Origin: Candidatus Sulfotelmatobacter sp.
GTDB lineage: Bacteria > Acidobacteriota > Terriglobia > Terriglobales > Acidobacteriaceae
DNA length: 42,752 bases
Reading direction: 5' to 3'
NCBI GenBank assembly: GCA_030041415.1
Contig: JASHNX010000166.1
Span: 1 to 42,752 of the forward strand
Positions 16,540 to 28,752 of the stretch are shown here, piece by piece; position 1 is the first letter of the stretch, and each line of letters opens with the position of its first letter. The notes beneath the pieces are model-generated. The model saw only the letters and a list, made by a program, of their open reading frames with translations, made no database searches and was not told where the DNA came from. Position numbers and translations under genes: made by a program.

Positions 16540-17637
16540 ATGGGCAAGAAGATCGCGCGCGTCCTGGCGTGGTTCTTAGCGGCAGTGTTGGCATCGATTC
16601 TCTTGCTCGCCGCAGCAATTCGCGTTGATCAATATGTGCTCCGTTACCGCGCCGAGCGCCTGCAGTCTGATATTCGCTCGCTCGAATTGCGAAAAAGCAC
16701 ATTCGCCGACGCACGGCGACTGGAGGATCGCTGGTTCGATAACACGAAAGAAAAGGTCTGCCGGCCGTCTTGGTGCGATCTGGACATATCCGTGAACAAC
16801 ACAAGCGCGCGGCACCTCGGGTTTCTCTTGAATCACCTTGCAATTCGTGCCATCTATCACGCACTCGGTGGACGTGTCGCGGGCGCCTATGCCTTCATTC
16901 AGGTTCGAGACAACATAGTATGGGGAAAGGGCATAGGCCTGAGCATCGAGACCTTGGATACGGAACCCGACGGTAGACGCGTCGAATATGAGTTGATGGG
17001 CAGCATCGGAACTGACTCTTCTCCCCTGTGGGTACGGGCTCCACATCCCGAGTATGCGATCGGCGGGCCCACCGCATGCACGAGTTGCGTGGAGGGATGG
17101 GTGAAATTCACTCCCTTTGCCGACCCGCGAGACGTTTTGCGCCTCACCGACCTCAATTTCGCGTGCATCACCCGGTGGCGGCATTGCACTAAACAAGCAG
17201 ACACCCTTCCCACGGCTTGGAGAGAACTACAGGCAGAAATAGCGCAAGGCGCGGAGAATGATCCAAATCCTTGCACACCTGCGATCATTCGAAGCCTCAG
17301 CCGCCAGACCCACCGCTTGGAACTTCTGAAAGTCATCAAACTAAGACCTGACCCCAATTTGCCCATGATGACAGTTCGTCGACTACCAGAGAGTACGCCT
17401 CAACGTCCTGATCAGTGGCGGGAGTTCGACCTCGTTGGGGACCATATAGGCGTGGGCGCCGCTCACCTGGGCGAACAGTTTCTGATGTTCGACAATCGCG
17501 CGTGTTTGGTGGCTCCGGCCACAGAGGAAAACTTGGAGGCCGCACGATTGGGTGCAGCCGAAGGATGGATAAGCCCGGCGCACCCGCTGGACCTGCCGTT
17601 TGGAAAACCGAGCCCTCCTAAAATTGACGTTCACTAG
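16540..17637 (+). CDS. Membrane-anchored protein of unknown function
   Basis: 365 residues, not recognised. One N-terminal membrane helix (VLAWFLAAVLASILLLAAAI), then a coiled-coil-prone stretch (YRAERLQSDIRSLELRK) and a large extracytoplasmic part with about nine Cys, some in close pairs (VCRPSWC, ACTSC), suggesting disulfides. ATG 16540 is taken; the frame also has a GTG at 16525. Base usage is slightly less GC-biased than neighbours, which may reflect recent arrival or weak selection. Nothing nearby suggests a role; mutS2 and dnaG flank this and the preceding gene. Confidence 0.65.
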   Translation: MGKKIARVLAWFLAAVLASILLLAAAIRVDQYVLRYRAERLQSDIRSLELRKSTFADARRLEDRWFDNTKEKVCRPSWCDLDISVNNTSARHLGFLLNHLAIRAIYHALGGRVAGAYAFIQVRDNIVWGKGIGLSIETLDTEPDGRRVEYELMGSIGTDSSPLWVRAPHPEYAIGGPTACTSCVEGWVKFTPFADPRDVLRLTDLNFACITRWRHCTKQADTLPTAWRELQAEIAQGAENDPNPCTPAIIRSLSRQTHRLELLKVIKLRPDPNLPMMTVRRLPESTPQRPDQWREFDLVGDHIGVGAAHLGEQFLMFDNRACLVAPATEENLEAARLGAAEGWISPAHPLDLPFGKPSPPKIDVH

Positions 17638-17747
17638 ACTTGCGGACCTGCCTGCCTCGCCACCCTTTTGGCCCTGGTCGTAGCATTTATGAGGCTCGGG
17701 CTTTTTTGCAACCCCATTTTTCCATCTCAATCCACCGGCAACAGTGG

Positions 17748-17767
17748 TCTTCCACAACTTCTCCACA
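17748..17767 (+). promoter_or_regulatory. Two TCCACA motifs before dnaG
   Basis: TCTTCCACA (17748-17756, 7 of 9 to TTATCCACA) and TTCTCCACA (17759-17767, 8 of 9), 77-96 bases before the dnaG start. Candidate DnaA-binding sites only. Confidence 0.35.
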
Positions 17768-17843
17768 ACAATCCTCTTTCCATGTATTCCCGTTCACCGC
17801 TCCCATGCCCCACAATTCCCTCGGAGCAGTGTAACTTTCTTAC

Positions 17844-19775
17844 ATGGCCAACCCCGGCGATTTCGCGTACACCGTCAAGCAGCAGGCCGACATCGTCCGC
17901 ATCATCGGCGACTACGTCAAGCTGAAAAAGGCCGGCGCGCAGAATTATTCCGGCCTCTGCCCGTTTCACGGTGAGAAGACGCCGTCGTTTTCCGTGCACG
18001 CCACGCGGCAGTTCTATCACTGTTTCGGCTGCGGCGTCTCCGGAGACGTTTTCAGCTTCGTCCAGAAAATCGAAAACATCACCTTCCCCGAGGCCATTCG
18101 GGTCGTCGCGCAGAAGCTGGGTATCCCGCTGCCGAAAGCAACGTACTCGAATCCCGCGGAAGCCAAGGAAGCAAAGTTGCGCTCGCAGCTTCTCGATGCC
18201 CACGAACGCGCCACCGCATTTTTTCAGGAATGCCTCAATCGCCCCGAAGGCGCCCGCGCCCGTGAATATCTTGCCGGCCGCGGCCTCGACGAAAAAACCA
18301 TCGCCGAGTTCCGCATCGGCTACGCTCCCGATTCCGGCTTCCTCCTGCGTGACCGCCTCGCCAACGAATTCGCCGAAGAAGTCCTGCGCGAAAGCGGACT
18401 ATTTTCATGGAAAGAAGCGCTGAGCGGCGAGCAAAATCAGATTCCTCGCTCCGCTCGGAATGACAAGAGTGAAAATGGTTCGCGAACGACCAACGACCGA
18501 CGACCGACGACGCTTTACTCCAAATTTCGCAACCGCATCATGTTCCCCATCGCCAACGACGCCGGCAAGATCATCGCTTTCACCGGACGCACTCTCTCCA
18601 CCGACGAAAAAGCCGGGCCGAAATATCTCAACTCGCCCGAAACTCCGATCTATTCCAAGTCCAAAGTTCTCTTCAACCTCGATCACGCCAAAGAAGCCAT
18701 CCGCAAGCTCGATTACGCGATCCTCGTCGAAGGACAGATGGATTGCATTTCCGTCTACGCCGCCGGATTTCACAACGTCATTGCCAGCTCCGGCACCGCC
18801 TTTACCGAATTGCAGGCCAAGCTCCTTGCCCGCTTCAGCAAGAACGTCGTCGTCAACTTCGATCCTGATACCGCCGGCGCCAAGGCAACCGAGCGCACGC
18901 TCGGCCTGCTCGTTGAAGAGGAATTTCAGATTCGCGTGCTCACGCTTGAGTCCGGTTTCGATCCCGATCTCTACATTCGCCGCAAGGGCAAAGACGCCTA
19001 CAGTGAAGCTCTCCGCGGCTCTCAGAAATACTTCGATTATCTGATCGAGCGCGCTCGTTCTCAGTTCGCCGCGCGAACGCCTGAAGGCAAGGTCAAAGCC
19101 GTCAACTATCTTCTGCCGCACATCCAGCGCATTCCCAACCGCATCGCCCGCGACGAGCTCGCGCAGGAAATCGCACAGAAGCTCGGCATCGATTCCGCCA
19201 TCCTGCGCCAGGAGCTTCGCCACGTCGCCTCCGATCGCTCGGCCAGTTCGATCAAACCTGCGCAGCAACTCCAGGTCACCGACGCCGAAAAAATCCTCAT
19301 TCGCGCTCTCGCGTCTTCGCGGCAAATGCAGCCCGAGGCCGAGCGTCTTTCCGCGCGTGATGGCGCAGAGGAAGAATTCGATCCCGCGCGTCAGGCCCAT
19401 TACATTCTTCAAGCCGAAAACCTGCATCGGGGTCTGGCTGCCGAATCGCTGATCGAGTCATTGCTCAACGCCGGCGCCGAAACTGCCGATGTGATGGATG
19501 TGCCCCGCTCGGAAGGCGAGCGCCGCATACTGGCCTCGATTTTGTTGAAGGAGGAAGATGAAGAGCTCACCGCCGATCGCCTGGAAGGCGCCGTTCGCGC
19601 CCTCCGTCGCATCCACTTGCGCCGCAAGCTCGAAGAAACCCAGCTCCAGCTGAAGCAGCCCACTCTCGCTGACGATAAGGCACGTATGCGCGAGCTACTG
19701 CTGCAGGTCGAGCGCCTCAGCCGTGCTCTGCGCGATCCTAATCTCGGTGAAGACGAGCTGAAACGAACCGGGTAA
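17844..19775 (+). CDS. dnaG: DNA primase with in-frame dispersed repeat
   Basis: 643 residues. Makes RNA primers for replication. Seen: CHC2 zinc finger C39/H42/C60/C63 (CPFHGEKTPSF, HCFGCGVSGD), polymerase N-subdomain, TOPRIM with E296 (ILVEGQMDC) and D340/D342 (NFDPDTAG), and a C-terminal helicase-binding helical region. Residues ~198-224 (QIPRSARNDK, then SRTTNDRRPTT) are encoded by the reverse complement of the GTCATTCCGAG...GAGGAATCT repeat plus a CGACCGACGA tandem stretch; conserved sequence resumes at KFRNRIMFPI. The insert keeps the frame, so the gene looks functional. ATG lacks a strong ribosome site. Confidence 0.96.
   Translation: MANPGDFAYTVKQQADIVRIIGDYVKLKKAGAQNYSGLCPFHGEKTPSFSVHATRQFYHCFGCGVSGDVFSFVQKIENITFPEAIRVVAQKLGIPLPKATYSNPAEAKEAKLRSQLLDAHERATAFFQECLNRPEGARAREYLAGRGLDEKTIAEFRIGYAPDSGFLLRDRLANEFAEEVLRESGLFSWKEALSGEQNQIPRSARNDKSENGSRTTNDRRPTTLYSKFRNRIMFPIANDAGKIIAFTGRTLSTDEKAGPKYLNSPETPIYSKSKVLFNLDHAKEAIRKLDYAILVEGQMDCISVYAAGFHNVIASSGTAFTELQAKLLARFSKNVVVNFDPDTAGAKATERTLGLLVEEEFQIRVLTLESGFDPDLYIRRKGKDAYSEALRGSQKYFDYLIERARSQFAARTPEGKVKAVNYLLPHIQRIPNRIARDELAQEIAQKLGIDSAILRQELRHVASDRSASSIKPAQQLQVTDAEKILIRALASSRQMQPEAERLSARDGAEEEFDPARQAHYILQAENLHRGLAAESLIESLLNAGAETADVMDVPRSEGERRILASILLKEEDEELTADRLEGAVRALRRIHLRRKLEETQLQLKQPTLADDKARMRELLLQVERLSRALRDPNLGEDELKRTG
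18438..18513 (-). repeat. Dispersed repeat plus ACGACCGACG tandem, inside dnaG
   Basis: Bases 18439-18466 are the reverse complement of the intergenic repeat core (GTCATTCCGAG ... GAGGAATCT without filler); bases 18484-18510 are degenerate ACGACC repeats. The whole stretch is open in the dnaG frame. Confidence 0.8.
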
Positions 19776-19900
19776 CGCGCGTACGGCACAGGCGCAAAAT
19801 CGGCCAAACTGCTTGAAACAAAACGCCATGCCGGACCATCTAAGTATTTAGTGGATTTACGCTTATCGGCGTGAGCGTAGGCTTCTGGCGAGGCAACTGA

Positions 19901-19937
19901 TAGACGGCGCGGCACTTATATGCTAAACTCTATAAGT
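19901..19937 (+). promoter_or_regulatory. rpoD promoter with inverted repeat over the -10
   Basis: TAGACG (19901-19906), 17 bases, extended -10 TGC-TAAACT (19921-19929). ACTTATA (19914-19920) and TATAAGT (19931-19937) form an inverted repeat with a 10-base centre that holds the -10, so a repressor site is possible. Confidence 0.45.
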
Positions 19938-20037
19938 TTGTGCTAGGTGCACAACTCCGCGCGGCCCCAGATCCCACCTATTCAAACGAAAACACGCTCC
20001 TCGGCGAGCGAATTGATGAATTTGAGGAATACACCTT

Positions 20038-21729
<1,692 letters not shown>

Positions 21730-21813
21730 CCGCTCCACGTACAAGAGTTAGTTGATAATCAAAGCCACGGGATTATCATAGTAAGTGTTTCGCGGACGTC
21801 GTTTGGTACCTAT

Positions 21814-21848
21814 AAGCCCTGAGCATCGCTCGGGGCTTTTGCTTTTTC
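21814..21848 (+). terminator. Strong intrinsic terminator after rpoD
   Basis: AAGCCCTGAGC (21814-21824), loop ATC, GCTCGGGGCTT (21828-21838), followed by TTGCTTTTT. Eleven-pair stem with one G-T wobble. Confidence 0.85.
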
Positions 21849-21977
21849 TGCCGCATAACTGCCCCACTCAATCCAAAACCGGGCTTGAATGGGCCACCCG
21901 TCCGCGGTTCATCACGTATTTCCTTTACACCGTCTAAGTTATTGAAAATTCGCGCGGCTCATTTTTGCGGCCAAATT

Positions 21978-22026
21978 TTATCCACACTTTTCCTCAGCCA
22001 TCCACAGGGAACTCTACCCCTCCACA
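21978..22026 (+). promoter_or_regulatory. Perfect DnaA box with further TCCACA motifs
   Basis: TTATCCACA (21978-21986) matches the E. coli DnaA consensus 9 of 9; CCATCCACA (21998-22006) and CCCTCCACA (22018-22026) are weaker and spaced 20 bp apart each. They lie in the 926-bp gene-free stretch between rpoD and dnaB. Confidence 0.45.
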
Positions 22027-22287
22027 GCTTCTGCACACAACCTCGCGCCTTTTCTGTTGCTCAACTCAACATTCTCCCGCAGAGTGGGTTCAGCGAAAAC
22101 GTGAGCACTCTCAAGTCTGTCGAACGATGATTGCGGTGACGCTGGCGGCAGCTGGCAATTCTCGAGGGTGAGTTGCCAGAGGGCACTTGGTAGCGCGCGA
22201 GCGCATGCCGCTTGCCCGGGCATTGCGGCCTCCTCCACTTCACGCTCATTGAGCGGGTTGGGCTGCTAGAGCACCGCGGCGGTTGCA

Positions 22288-22474
22288 CTGCGTGATTCTC
22301 CGAACCACGCAGCTTGATCGGTGCCGGTAAAAGTGGCACTCATTTGGGTTTTTACCCATGGGAGCGCTGTCGGACCGGTGACATCGTCTCGTTGCTCCTG
22401 GCAGCGAGAAGGGCGGAACTGAGAGATCCACGAACATGCGGCGCCGGGTGGCTGGCCTGGCGCCGCATTTGTTT
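22288..22474 (+). ncRNA. Candidate structured RNA ending in a terminator-like hairpin
   Basis: Successive hairpins: CTGCGTG/CACGCAG (22288-22312), GTGCC/GGCAC (22321-22339), TGGGT/ACCCA (22345-22358), CTCGTTGC/GCAGCGAG (22388-22408), then TGCGGCGCC/GGCGCCGCA (22437-22467) followed by TTTGTTTT. No match to tmRNA, RNase P, SRP or 6S that I can recognise. It may be a small RNA or the leader of dnaB. The rest of the rpoD-dnaB spacer shows no gene. Confidence 0.3.
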
Positions 22475-22655
22475 TGCCCTTGACTCTGCTTCGCTTTTTC
22501 TTCACTCTAGTCTGGAGCGCGCTTTCCGACCATATGGCATGGCCGAAAATTTTCATAATCATTCTGCGTTTTCCGAAGGCCGCGCCTCGCATTCACAGCC
22601 GTCGCCGATTTAGTTTGCCGAAGGCATTTTGAGATCTCGGGGAAACAGACAAGCC

Positions 22656-24020
22656 GTGGCCACGACCGATTACAGCATCAGCACTCTTCCGGCAAACGTA
22701 GAGGCCGAGCGCTCCATTCTTGGCGCCATCCTGCTCGATAACTTTGCCTATAACCAGGCGGCCGAGCATCTGCGCATCGAAGATTTCTCTCTCGATTCGC
22801 ACCGCCGCATTTACACCCGCATGGTCGATCTCGCCGAATCTTCGCGGCCGATCGACATGATCACCCTGATCGACGAGCTTGAGCGCCACAAAGAGCTTCA
22901 GGCCATTGGCGACGTCGCCTACGTCTCGAGTCTTCTGCACGGAGTCCCCGACCGTCCCAGCATCGAGCACTATGTCAAGATCGTCCGCGATCGAGCTTTG
23001 CTTCGCGGCCTGATTCACGCAGCGAACAGCGCCATCGCCCGCGCGTCCGATCAGTCTGACGCCGCCGAAGAAGTTCTCAACGACGCCGAAGCCGCCATCT
23101 TCCAGCTTTCCGAAAAGCGCATCGGACGGGGGTTTCTCGGCGTGCAGGAAATCGTTCGCGAATCGTTCGGCTCGGTTGACGCGCTTCTCCAGCGCGGCCA
23201 GCGCATCACCGGACTGGCTACGCACTACAACGATCTCGATGAAATGACCAGCGGGCTTCAGCGCTCCGATCTCGTCATCATCGCCGCGCGCCCCTCCATG
23301 GGCAAAACCGCGTTTGTTATGAATATTGCCGAGAACGCCGCCATCGAGGATCAGCAGGTGGTGGGTGTTTTCTCGCTCGAAATGTCGCGCGAAGCTTTGC
23401 TCATGCGGCTGTTGTGTTCACAAGCGAGAGTCGATGCCCACAAAATGCGCACTGGGTCTTTGTGGCAGGATGACACGCGCAAAGTTGTTCGAGCCATGGA
23501 ACAGCTCGCCCATGCTCCCATCTTCATCGACGACACTCCCGGCATCTCGCTGAGCGAGATGCGCGCCAAGGCGCGCCGTCTCAAGCAATCGCAAGGCAAG
23601 CTCGATCTGCTCATCGTCGATTATTTGCAACTGATGTCGGGCGGCAGCAAGCGCTATGAAAATCGCACGCAGGAAGTGTCAGCAATCTCGCGCGGCCTCA
23701 AGGCTCTTGCAAAAGAACTTGCTGTTCCAGTCATCGCTCTCTCGCAGTTGAGCCGCGCTCCGGAGAGCCGCGGCGGCGATCATCGCCCGCAGCTCGCCGA
23801 TCTGCGCGAGTCCGGCTCCATCGAGCAGGATGCCGATCTTGTGATGTTCATCTTCCGCGAAGAGGTCTACAAGCAGGATGATCCCGACCTGCAGGGCCGC
23901 GCGGAAATCATTATCGGCAAGCAGCGTAACGGGCCGATCGGCCGCGTGAATCTGGCTTTCCTGAAAAACTGCACCCGGTTTGAGACCATGGTCGAGGGCG
24001 GTTTGGCCCCGGAGGAGTAA
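22656..24020 (+). CDS. dnaB: Replicative DNA helicase DnaB
   Basis: 454 residues from GTG 22656. Hexameric 5'-3' helicase at the replication fork. Seen: N-terminal helical domain (LPANVEAERSILGAILLDN ... DVAYVSSLLHGVPDRPSIEHY), linker, RecA-like domain with Walker A ARPSMGKTAF, EMSREALLMRLL, Walker B LLIVDYLQLMSG, and the C-terminal QLSRAPESRGG and DLRESGSIEQDADLVMFIFR motifs. The frame is open back to TTG 22629 (product nine residues longer, GAAGG 5 bases before); GTG is preferred because the ATTDYSISTLPAN start fits the family. Separated from rpoD by 926 bp with a DnaA box and hairpins. Confidence 0.96.
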   Translation: MATTDYSISTLPANVEAERSILGAILLDNFAYNQAAEHLRIEDFSLDSHRRIYTRMVDLAESSRPIDMITLIDELERHKELQAIGDVAYVSSLLHGVPDRPSIEHYVKIVRDRALLRGLIHAANSAIARASDQSDAAEEVLNDAEAAIFQLSEKRIGRGFLGVQEIVRESFGSVDALLQRGQRITGLATHYNDLDEMTSGLQRSDLVIIAARPSMGKTAFVMNIAENAAIEDQQVVGVFSLEMSREALLMRLLCSQARVDAHKMRTGSLWQDDTRKVVRAMEQLAHAPIFIDDTPGISLSEMRAKARRLKQSQGKLDLLIVDYLQLMSGGSKRYENRTQEVSAISRGLKALAKELAVPVIALSQLSRAPESRGGDHRPQLADLRESGSIEQDADLVMFIFREEVYKQDDPDLQGRAEIIIGKQRNGPIGRVNLAFLKNCTRFETMVEGGLAPEE

Positions 24021-24567
24021 TTCCTCTGGTTACAGGAACTACTGTAGTTGTGGCGGGTAAATACCTTAGAACACGCAAGTTATCTTGCGCTGCTTTACCT
24101 GTGGAAATTCTTGTGGAATTGCCGCCAGCGCGAATAATATCTATCGGCAAAGCCGGTGAGGCGGATCACATTCTTTTCTTTTTTGTTCCCTAATGCGCTG
24201 AGTAGTAATCACTTATGCAATTCACTTCGCATTAACATGCCGAACGCTCGGCGCCCGCCGGAAGATTCCCGCTTCGGGGTTTTGCACATTTTGCCGTTTT
24301 AATGCTTTCGATTTTCGCGCCGGATACGACGCCTTTCGCGAAACGCAAATAAGTCGGGTGGTTGGACCAATTGCAGAAATGTAAACAATTGTCAGAGTCG
24401 CTTCCTGGCTCAACATAGGCCGGAAACCGCCGGAGATCACGCGCCCGGTCTGCGAAGCGTTCCCCGGCATTCGTTTACATAACTGCACCCAGGATCCCTG
24501 CGCCACATCTCGGAGAACGCATAAAGACGCATTGATTTATGCTCGCAAATTGACTAAATAAGTCGAT
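24021..24567. other. 547-bp gene-free spacer between convergent dnaB and lepA
   Basis: No reading frame with coding character. It holds two TGTGGA motifs (24100-24108, 24112-24120; reverse-strand DnaA-box-like, 7 and 6 of 9), a small CCCG/CGGG hairpin followed by GTTTTG (24268-24284), an AT-rich pyrimidine run near 24170, and TGTAAACAATTGT at 24380. Unusually long for a gap between converging genes. Confidence 0.6.
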
Positions 24568-26376
<1,809 letters not shown>

Positions 26377-26397
26377 AAACGTACGAGCCAACTATCG

Positions 26398-26406
26398 ATT
26401 CTAGCA
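26398..26406 (-). promoter_or_regulatory. Extended -10 (TGCTAGAAT) before lepA
   Basis: Minus-strand TGC-TAGAAT ends 7 bases before the TTG at 26391 and 21 before ATG 26376. If used, transcription would begin close to the TTG. No clear -35 or Shine-Dalgarno is seen. Confidence 0.3.
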
Positions 26407-26450
26407 GGGGTGGAATGCATTCCTGATTTCGGCGCGCTGCACGTAGTGCG

Positions 26451-26696
26451 CTACTTTGACCTGCCGAATAAATCCACAAATACCAGGAACGCCATAAGAG
26501 CACTCCCCAGCACCACGACAAGAAATGCGAGGGCCCCTACGGTTATGCCAATCCAGTAGCCAATCGGTTCTTTGTCCCTGCGAGAGGTGTGTCCTTTGAC
26601 TGTAAGGACACCGCTGCGAAAGGCTCTGTAATAACCTTTTCCGAGGAGGAACGCCACAGTTGCACAGAAGAAGAGTATGAAGAGTTCGCGCGCCAC
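26451..26696 (-). CDS. Small two-helix membrane protein
   Basis: 81 residues, unknown. Two membrane helices (residues ~4-20, FILFFCATVAFLLGKGYY, and ~48-75, YWIGITVGALAFLVVVL) joined by a basic loop TVKGHTSRRDKEPIG; this loop pattern (a strand then RRDKEP.GYW) is found in many small bacterial membrane proteins of unknown role. The GTG start at 26696 follows directly on an in-frame TAA and no ribosome site is seen, so the call is moderate. It lies just upstream of lepA in the same direction. Confidence 0.55.
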   Translation of the reverse strand: MARELFILFFCATVAFLLGKGYYRAFRSGVLTVKGHTSRRDKEPIGYWIGITVGALAFLVVVLGSALMAFLVFVDLFGRSK

Positions 26697-26804
26697 TTAA
26701 ATCGCGATTCGAGCGTTCTGTTGGTCAAATTCAAAGCAGCCCACTGTCCTCGCGCAAAGCACCCAACCATGCACGCCTGCCGACAGCTCATTTAACATCT
26801 TCCC

Positions 26805-27173
26805 ATGAGCAATCCGCCATTTCTCTCCATCGATCACGTGCAGCTCGCCATGCCCGCGGGCGAAGAACACCGAGCCCGTGCCTTCTATCGCGATCTTCTC
26901 GGCATGACCGAAATCTCCAAGCCGCCCGAGCTCGCAAAGCGTGGCGGATGCTGGTTCGCCAGTGGCAGCGTTCAGATTCATCTCGGAATCGAAGCTGATT
27001 TTCGTCCCGCGAAAAAAGCCCACTCGGCCCTGCACTGTGCCGACTATGCCAACCTTCTCGAACGTCTCCGTCACGCGGGAATCGAAGTCACCGAGCCTGA
27101 TGACATTCCCGGCATCCAGCGCTGTCACATTCACGATTGCTTCGGAAACCGTATTGAGCTGATCAGCGGCTAG
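26805..27173 (+). CDS. VOC (glyoxalase/bleomycin-resistance) family protein
   Basis: 122 residues, one or two beta-alpha-beta-beta-beta units: IDHVQLAMPAGEEHRARAFYRDLLGM, GGCWFASGSVQIHLGIE, HSALHCADYANLLERL, and the terminal DCFGNRIELIS. Candidate metal ligands are the first His (IDHVQLA), a middle His (IHLGIE or HSALH) and the Glu of RIEL. VOC members range from lyases and dioxygenases to drug-binding proteins, so the reaction cannot be named. ATG has no strong ribosome site. It stands alone between the small membrane protein and the amidohydrolase. Confidence 0.88.
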   Translation: MSNPPFLSIDHVQLAMPAGEEHRARAFYRDLLGMTEISKPPELAKRGGCWFASGSVQIHLGIEADFRPAKKAHSALHCADYANLLERLRHAGIEVTEPDDIPGIQRCHIHDCFGNRIELISG

Positions 27174-27267
27174 CGACAGACACCGAGCGATCCGCAAACA
27201 TGCACGCTGTCATGAGCGTCGCAATCCATTACAATTCGCACGTATCTTTTTCAGGGAGAAGCTACGC

Positions 27268-28725
27268 ATGCGCACAGTGTCTGCCGTCCTTTTTCTCTAC
27301 TCTATCTTTGCAGGCCTCGCACTCGCTCAAACCCTCTCGCCCGAAGTCAAACCCTTCGTCAAAATTGATTCCCCGGTCGTCGCCCTCACCCATGTCCGAG
27401 TAATCGACGGCACTGGCGCTCTCGCCCGCGAAGATCAAACCATCATTCTCAGTCGCGACAAAATCGAATCCATCTCCGACTCCGCGTCGGCAACCATCTC
27501 GCAAAACAAAGACACACAAGTTCTCGATCTTCACGGCTACACGGTCATCCCCGGCCTCGTCGGCATGCACGATCACATGTTCTATCCCATGGGCAACGGA
27601 ATTTTCGGCGAGATGGCCTACAGTTTTCCCCGGCTTTATCTCGCCGGGGGCGTCACGACAATCCGCACTACTGGCGCTCTCGAACCCTACACCGATCTCG
27701 AACTAAAGAAGCAAATCGATTCCGGCCAAACTCCCGGCCCGCACATCCACGTTACCGGCCCTTATCTCGAAGGCGCGGGATCGTGGGCCTTGCAAATGCA
27801 TCAGCTCACCGGTCCCGAAGATGCCACGCGCACCGTCAATTACTGGCTCGACGAAGGCGTCGACAATTTCAAAGCGTACATGTTCATCACGCGGGCCGAA
27901 CTGGGAGCGGCCATTCAGGCGGCTCACAAACGCGGTGCGAAGGTTACCGGACACTTGTGCTCGGTCACTTTTCGCGAGGCCGCCGATCTCGGCATCGACG
28001 ATCTTGAGCATAGTTTTTTTGTGGATACCGAATTTGAGCCCGGCAAGAAGCCCGATGAGTGCCCCGACAAATCTGAAGACCCAGTTCGGCTGGCAAGCCT
28101 GGATGCCAATTCAGGTCCGATGCACGATTCGATTCAATATCTGATCCAGCATCACGTTGCGATCACTTCGACCTTGCCCGTCTTCGAAATGGGTAGTTTT
28201 CCGGGACGGCCCACGCTTGAAAAGCGCGTGCTCGATGCGCTTTCGCCCGACGCACGTAGCGCGCTGTTATGGAATCGCGTGCGTTCCAGCGACACCGGCC
28301 TGCTCAGGCAGCGTTACGGAAGCGACGTTTCACCCTGGCCCGCGGCTTTTCAGAAAGAGTTAGAGTTTGAATATGCTTTTTCGAAAGCCGGAGGTCTGCT
28401 GCTTGCCGGCCTCGATCCCACCGGCATGGGCGGTGTCATCGCCGGATTCGGCGACCAGCGCGAAGTCGAATTATTAGTCGAAGCCGGATTCACGCCGCTC
28501 GAGGCGATTCACATTGCAACCTTCAACGGCGCGCAGTTTCTCGGCGAGGCCGACAAAATCGGTACTATTGCCGTGGGCAAGCAGGCCGATCTCGTCGTGA
28601 TCAAAGGCGATCCATCGAAGAAGATCGAAGACATCGAAAACGTCGAAACTGTTTTCAAAGACGGCATCGGCTACGATTCGGCAAAGCTCATCGAATCGGT
28701 ACGCGGCATGGTCGGCAGCCGCTAG
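27268..28725 (+). CDS. Exported amidohydrolase family protein
   Basis: 485 residues. Signal peptide (residues 1-20, cut near ALA/Q). Amidohydrolase barrel: HDH metal motif GMHDHMF, NFKAYMF (possible carboxylated Lys), TGHLCSVTFREAADLGIDDLEH (two His), GLDPTGMGG (Asp), and the closing EAIHIATFNGAQFLG ... GTIAVGKQADLVVIKGDP. Members of this exported imidazolonepropionase/prolidase-like group cleave C-N bonds of cyclic amides or dipeptides; substrate unknown. GGGAG lies 10 bases before ATG. Followed 27 bp later by maf. Confidence 0.9.
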   Translation: MRTVSAVLFLYSIFAGLALAQTLSPEVKPFVKIDSPVVALTHVRVIDGTGALAREDQTIILSRDKIESISDSASATISQNKDTQVLDLHGYTVIPGLVGMHDHMFYPMGNGIFGEMAYSFPRLYLAGGVTTIRTTGALEPYTDLELKKQIDSGQTPGPHIHVTGPYLEGAGSWALQMHQLTGPEDATRTVNYWLDEGVDNFKAYMFITRAELGAAIQAAHKRGAKVTGHLCSVTFREAADLGIDDLEHSFFVDTEFEPGKKPDECPDKSEDPVRLASLDANSGPMHDSIQYLIQHHVAITSTLPVFEMGSFPGRPTLEKRVLDALSPDARSALLWNRVRSSDTGLLRQRYGSDVSPWPAAFQKELEFEYAFSKAGGLLLAGLDPTGMGGVIAGFGDQREVELLVEAGFTPLEAIHIATFNGAQFLGEADKIGTIAVGKQADLVVIKGDPSKKIEDIENVETVFKDGIGYDSAKLIESVRGMVGSR

Positions 28726-28752
28726 TTATCGAGGCAACACGAAAATCCTCAC

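Noticed and set aside
17690-17712. GAGGCTCGGGCTTTTTT, looking like a terminator end
   Set aside because: No upstream arm that pairs with GGCTCGGGC was found.
22411-22470. CTGAGA (22419-22424) followed by GAACATG, reminiscent of a TPP riboswitch
   Set aside because: The GGGTGCC-type 5' element and GAACCTGATCTGG-type 3' element are missing, and the downstream gene is dnaB, not a thiamine gene.
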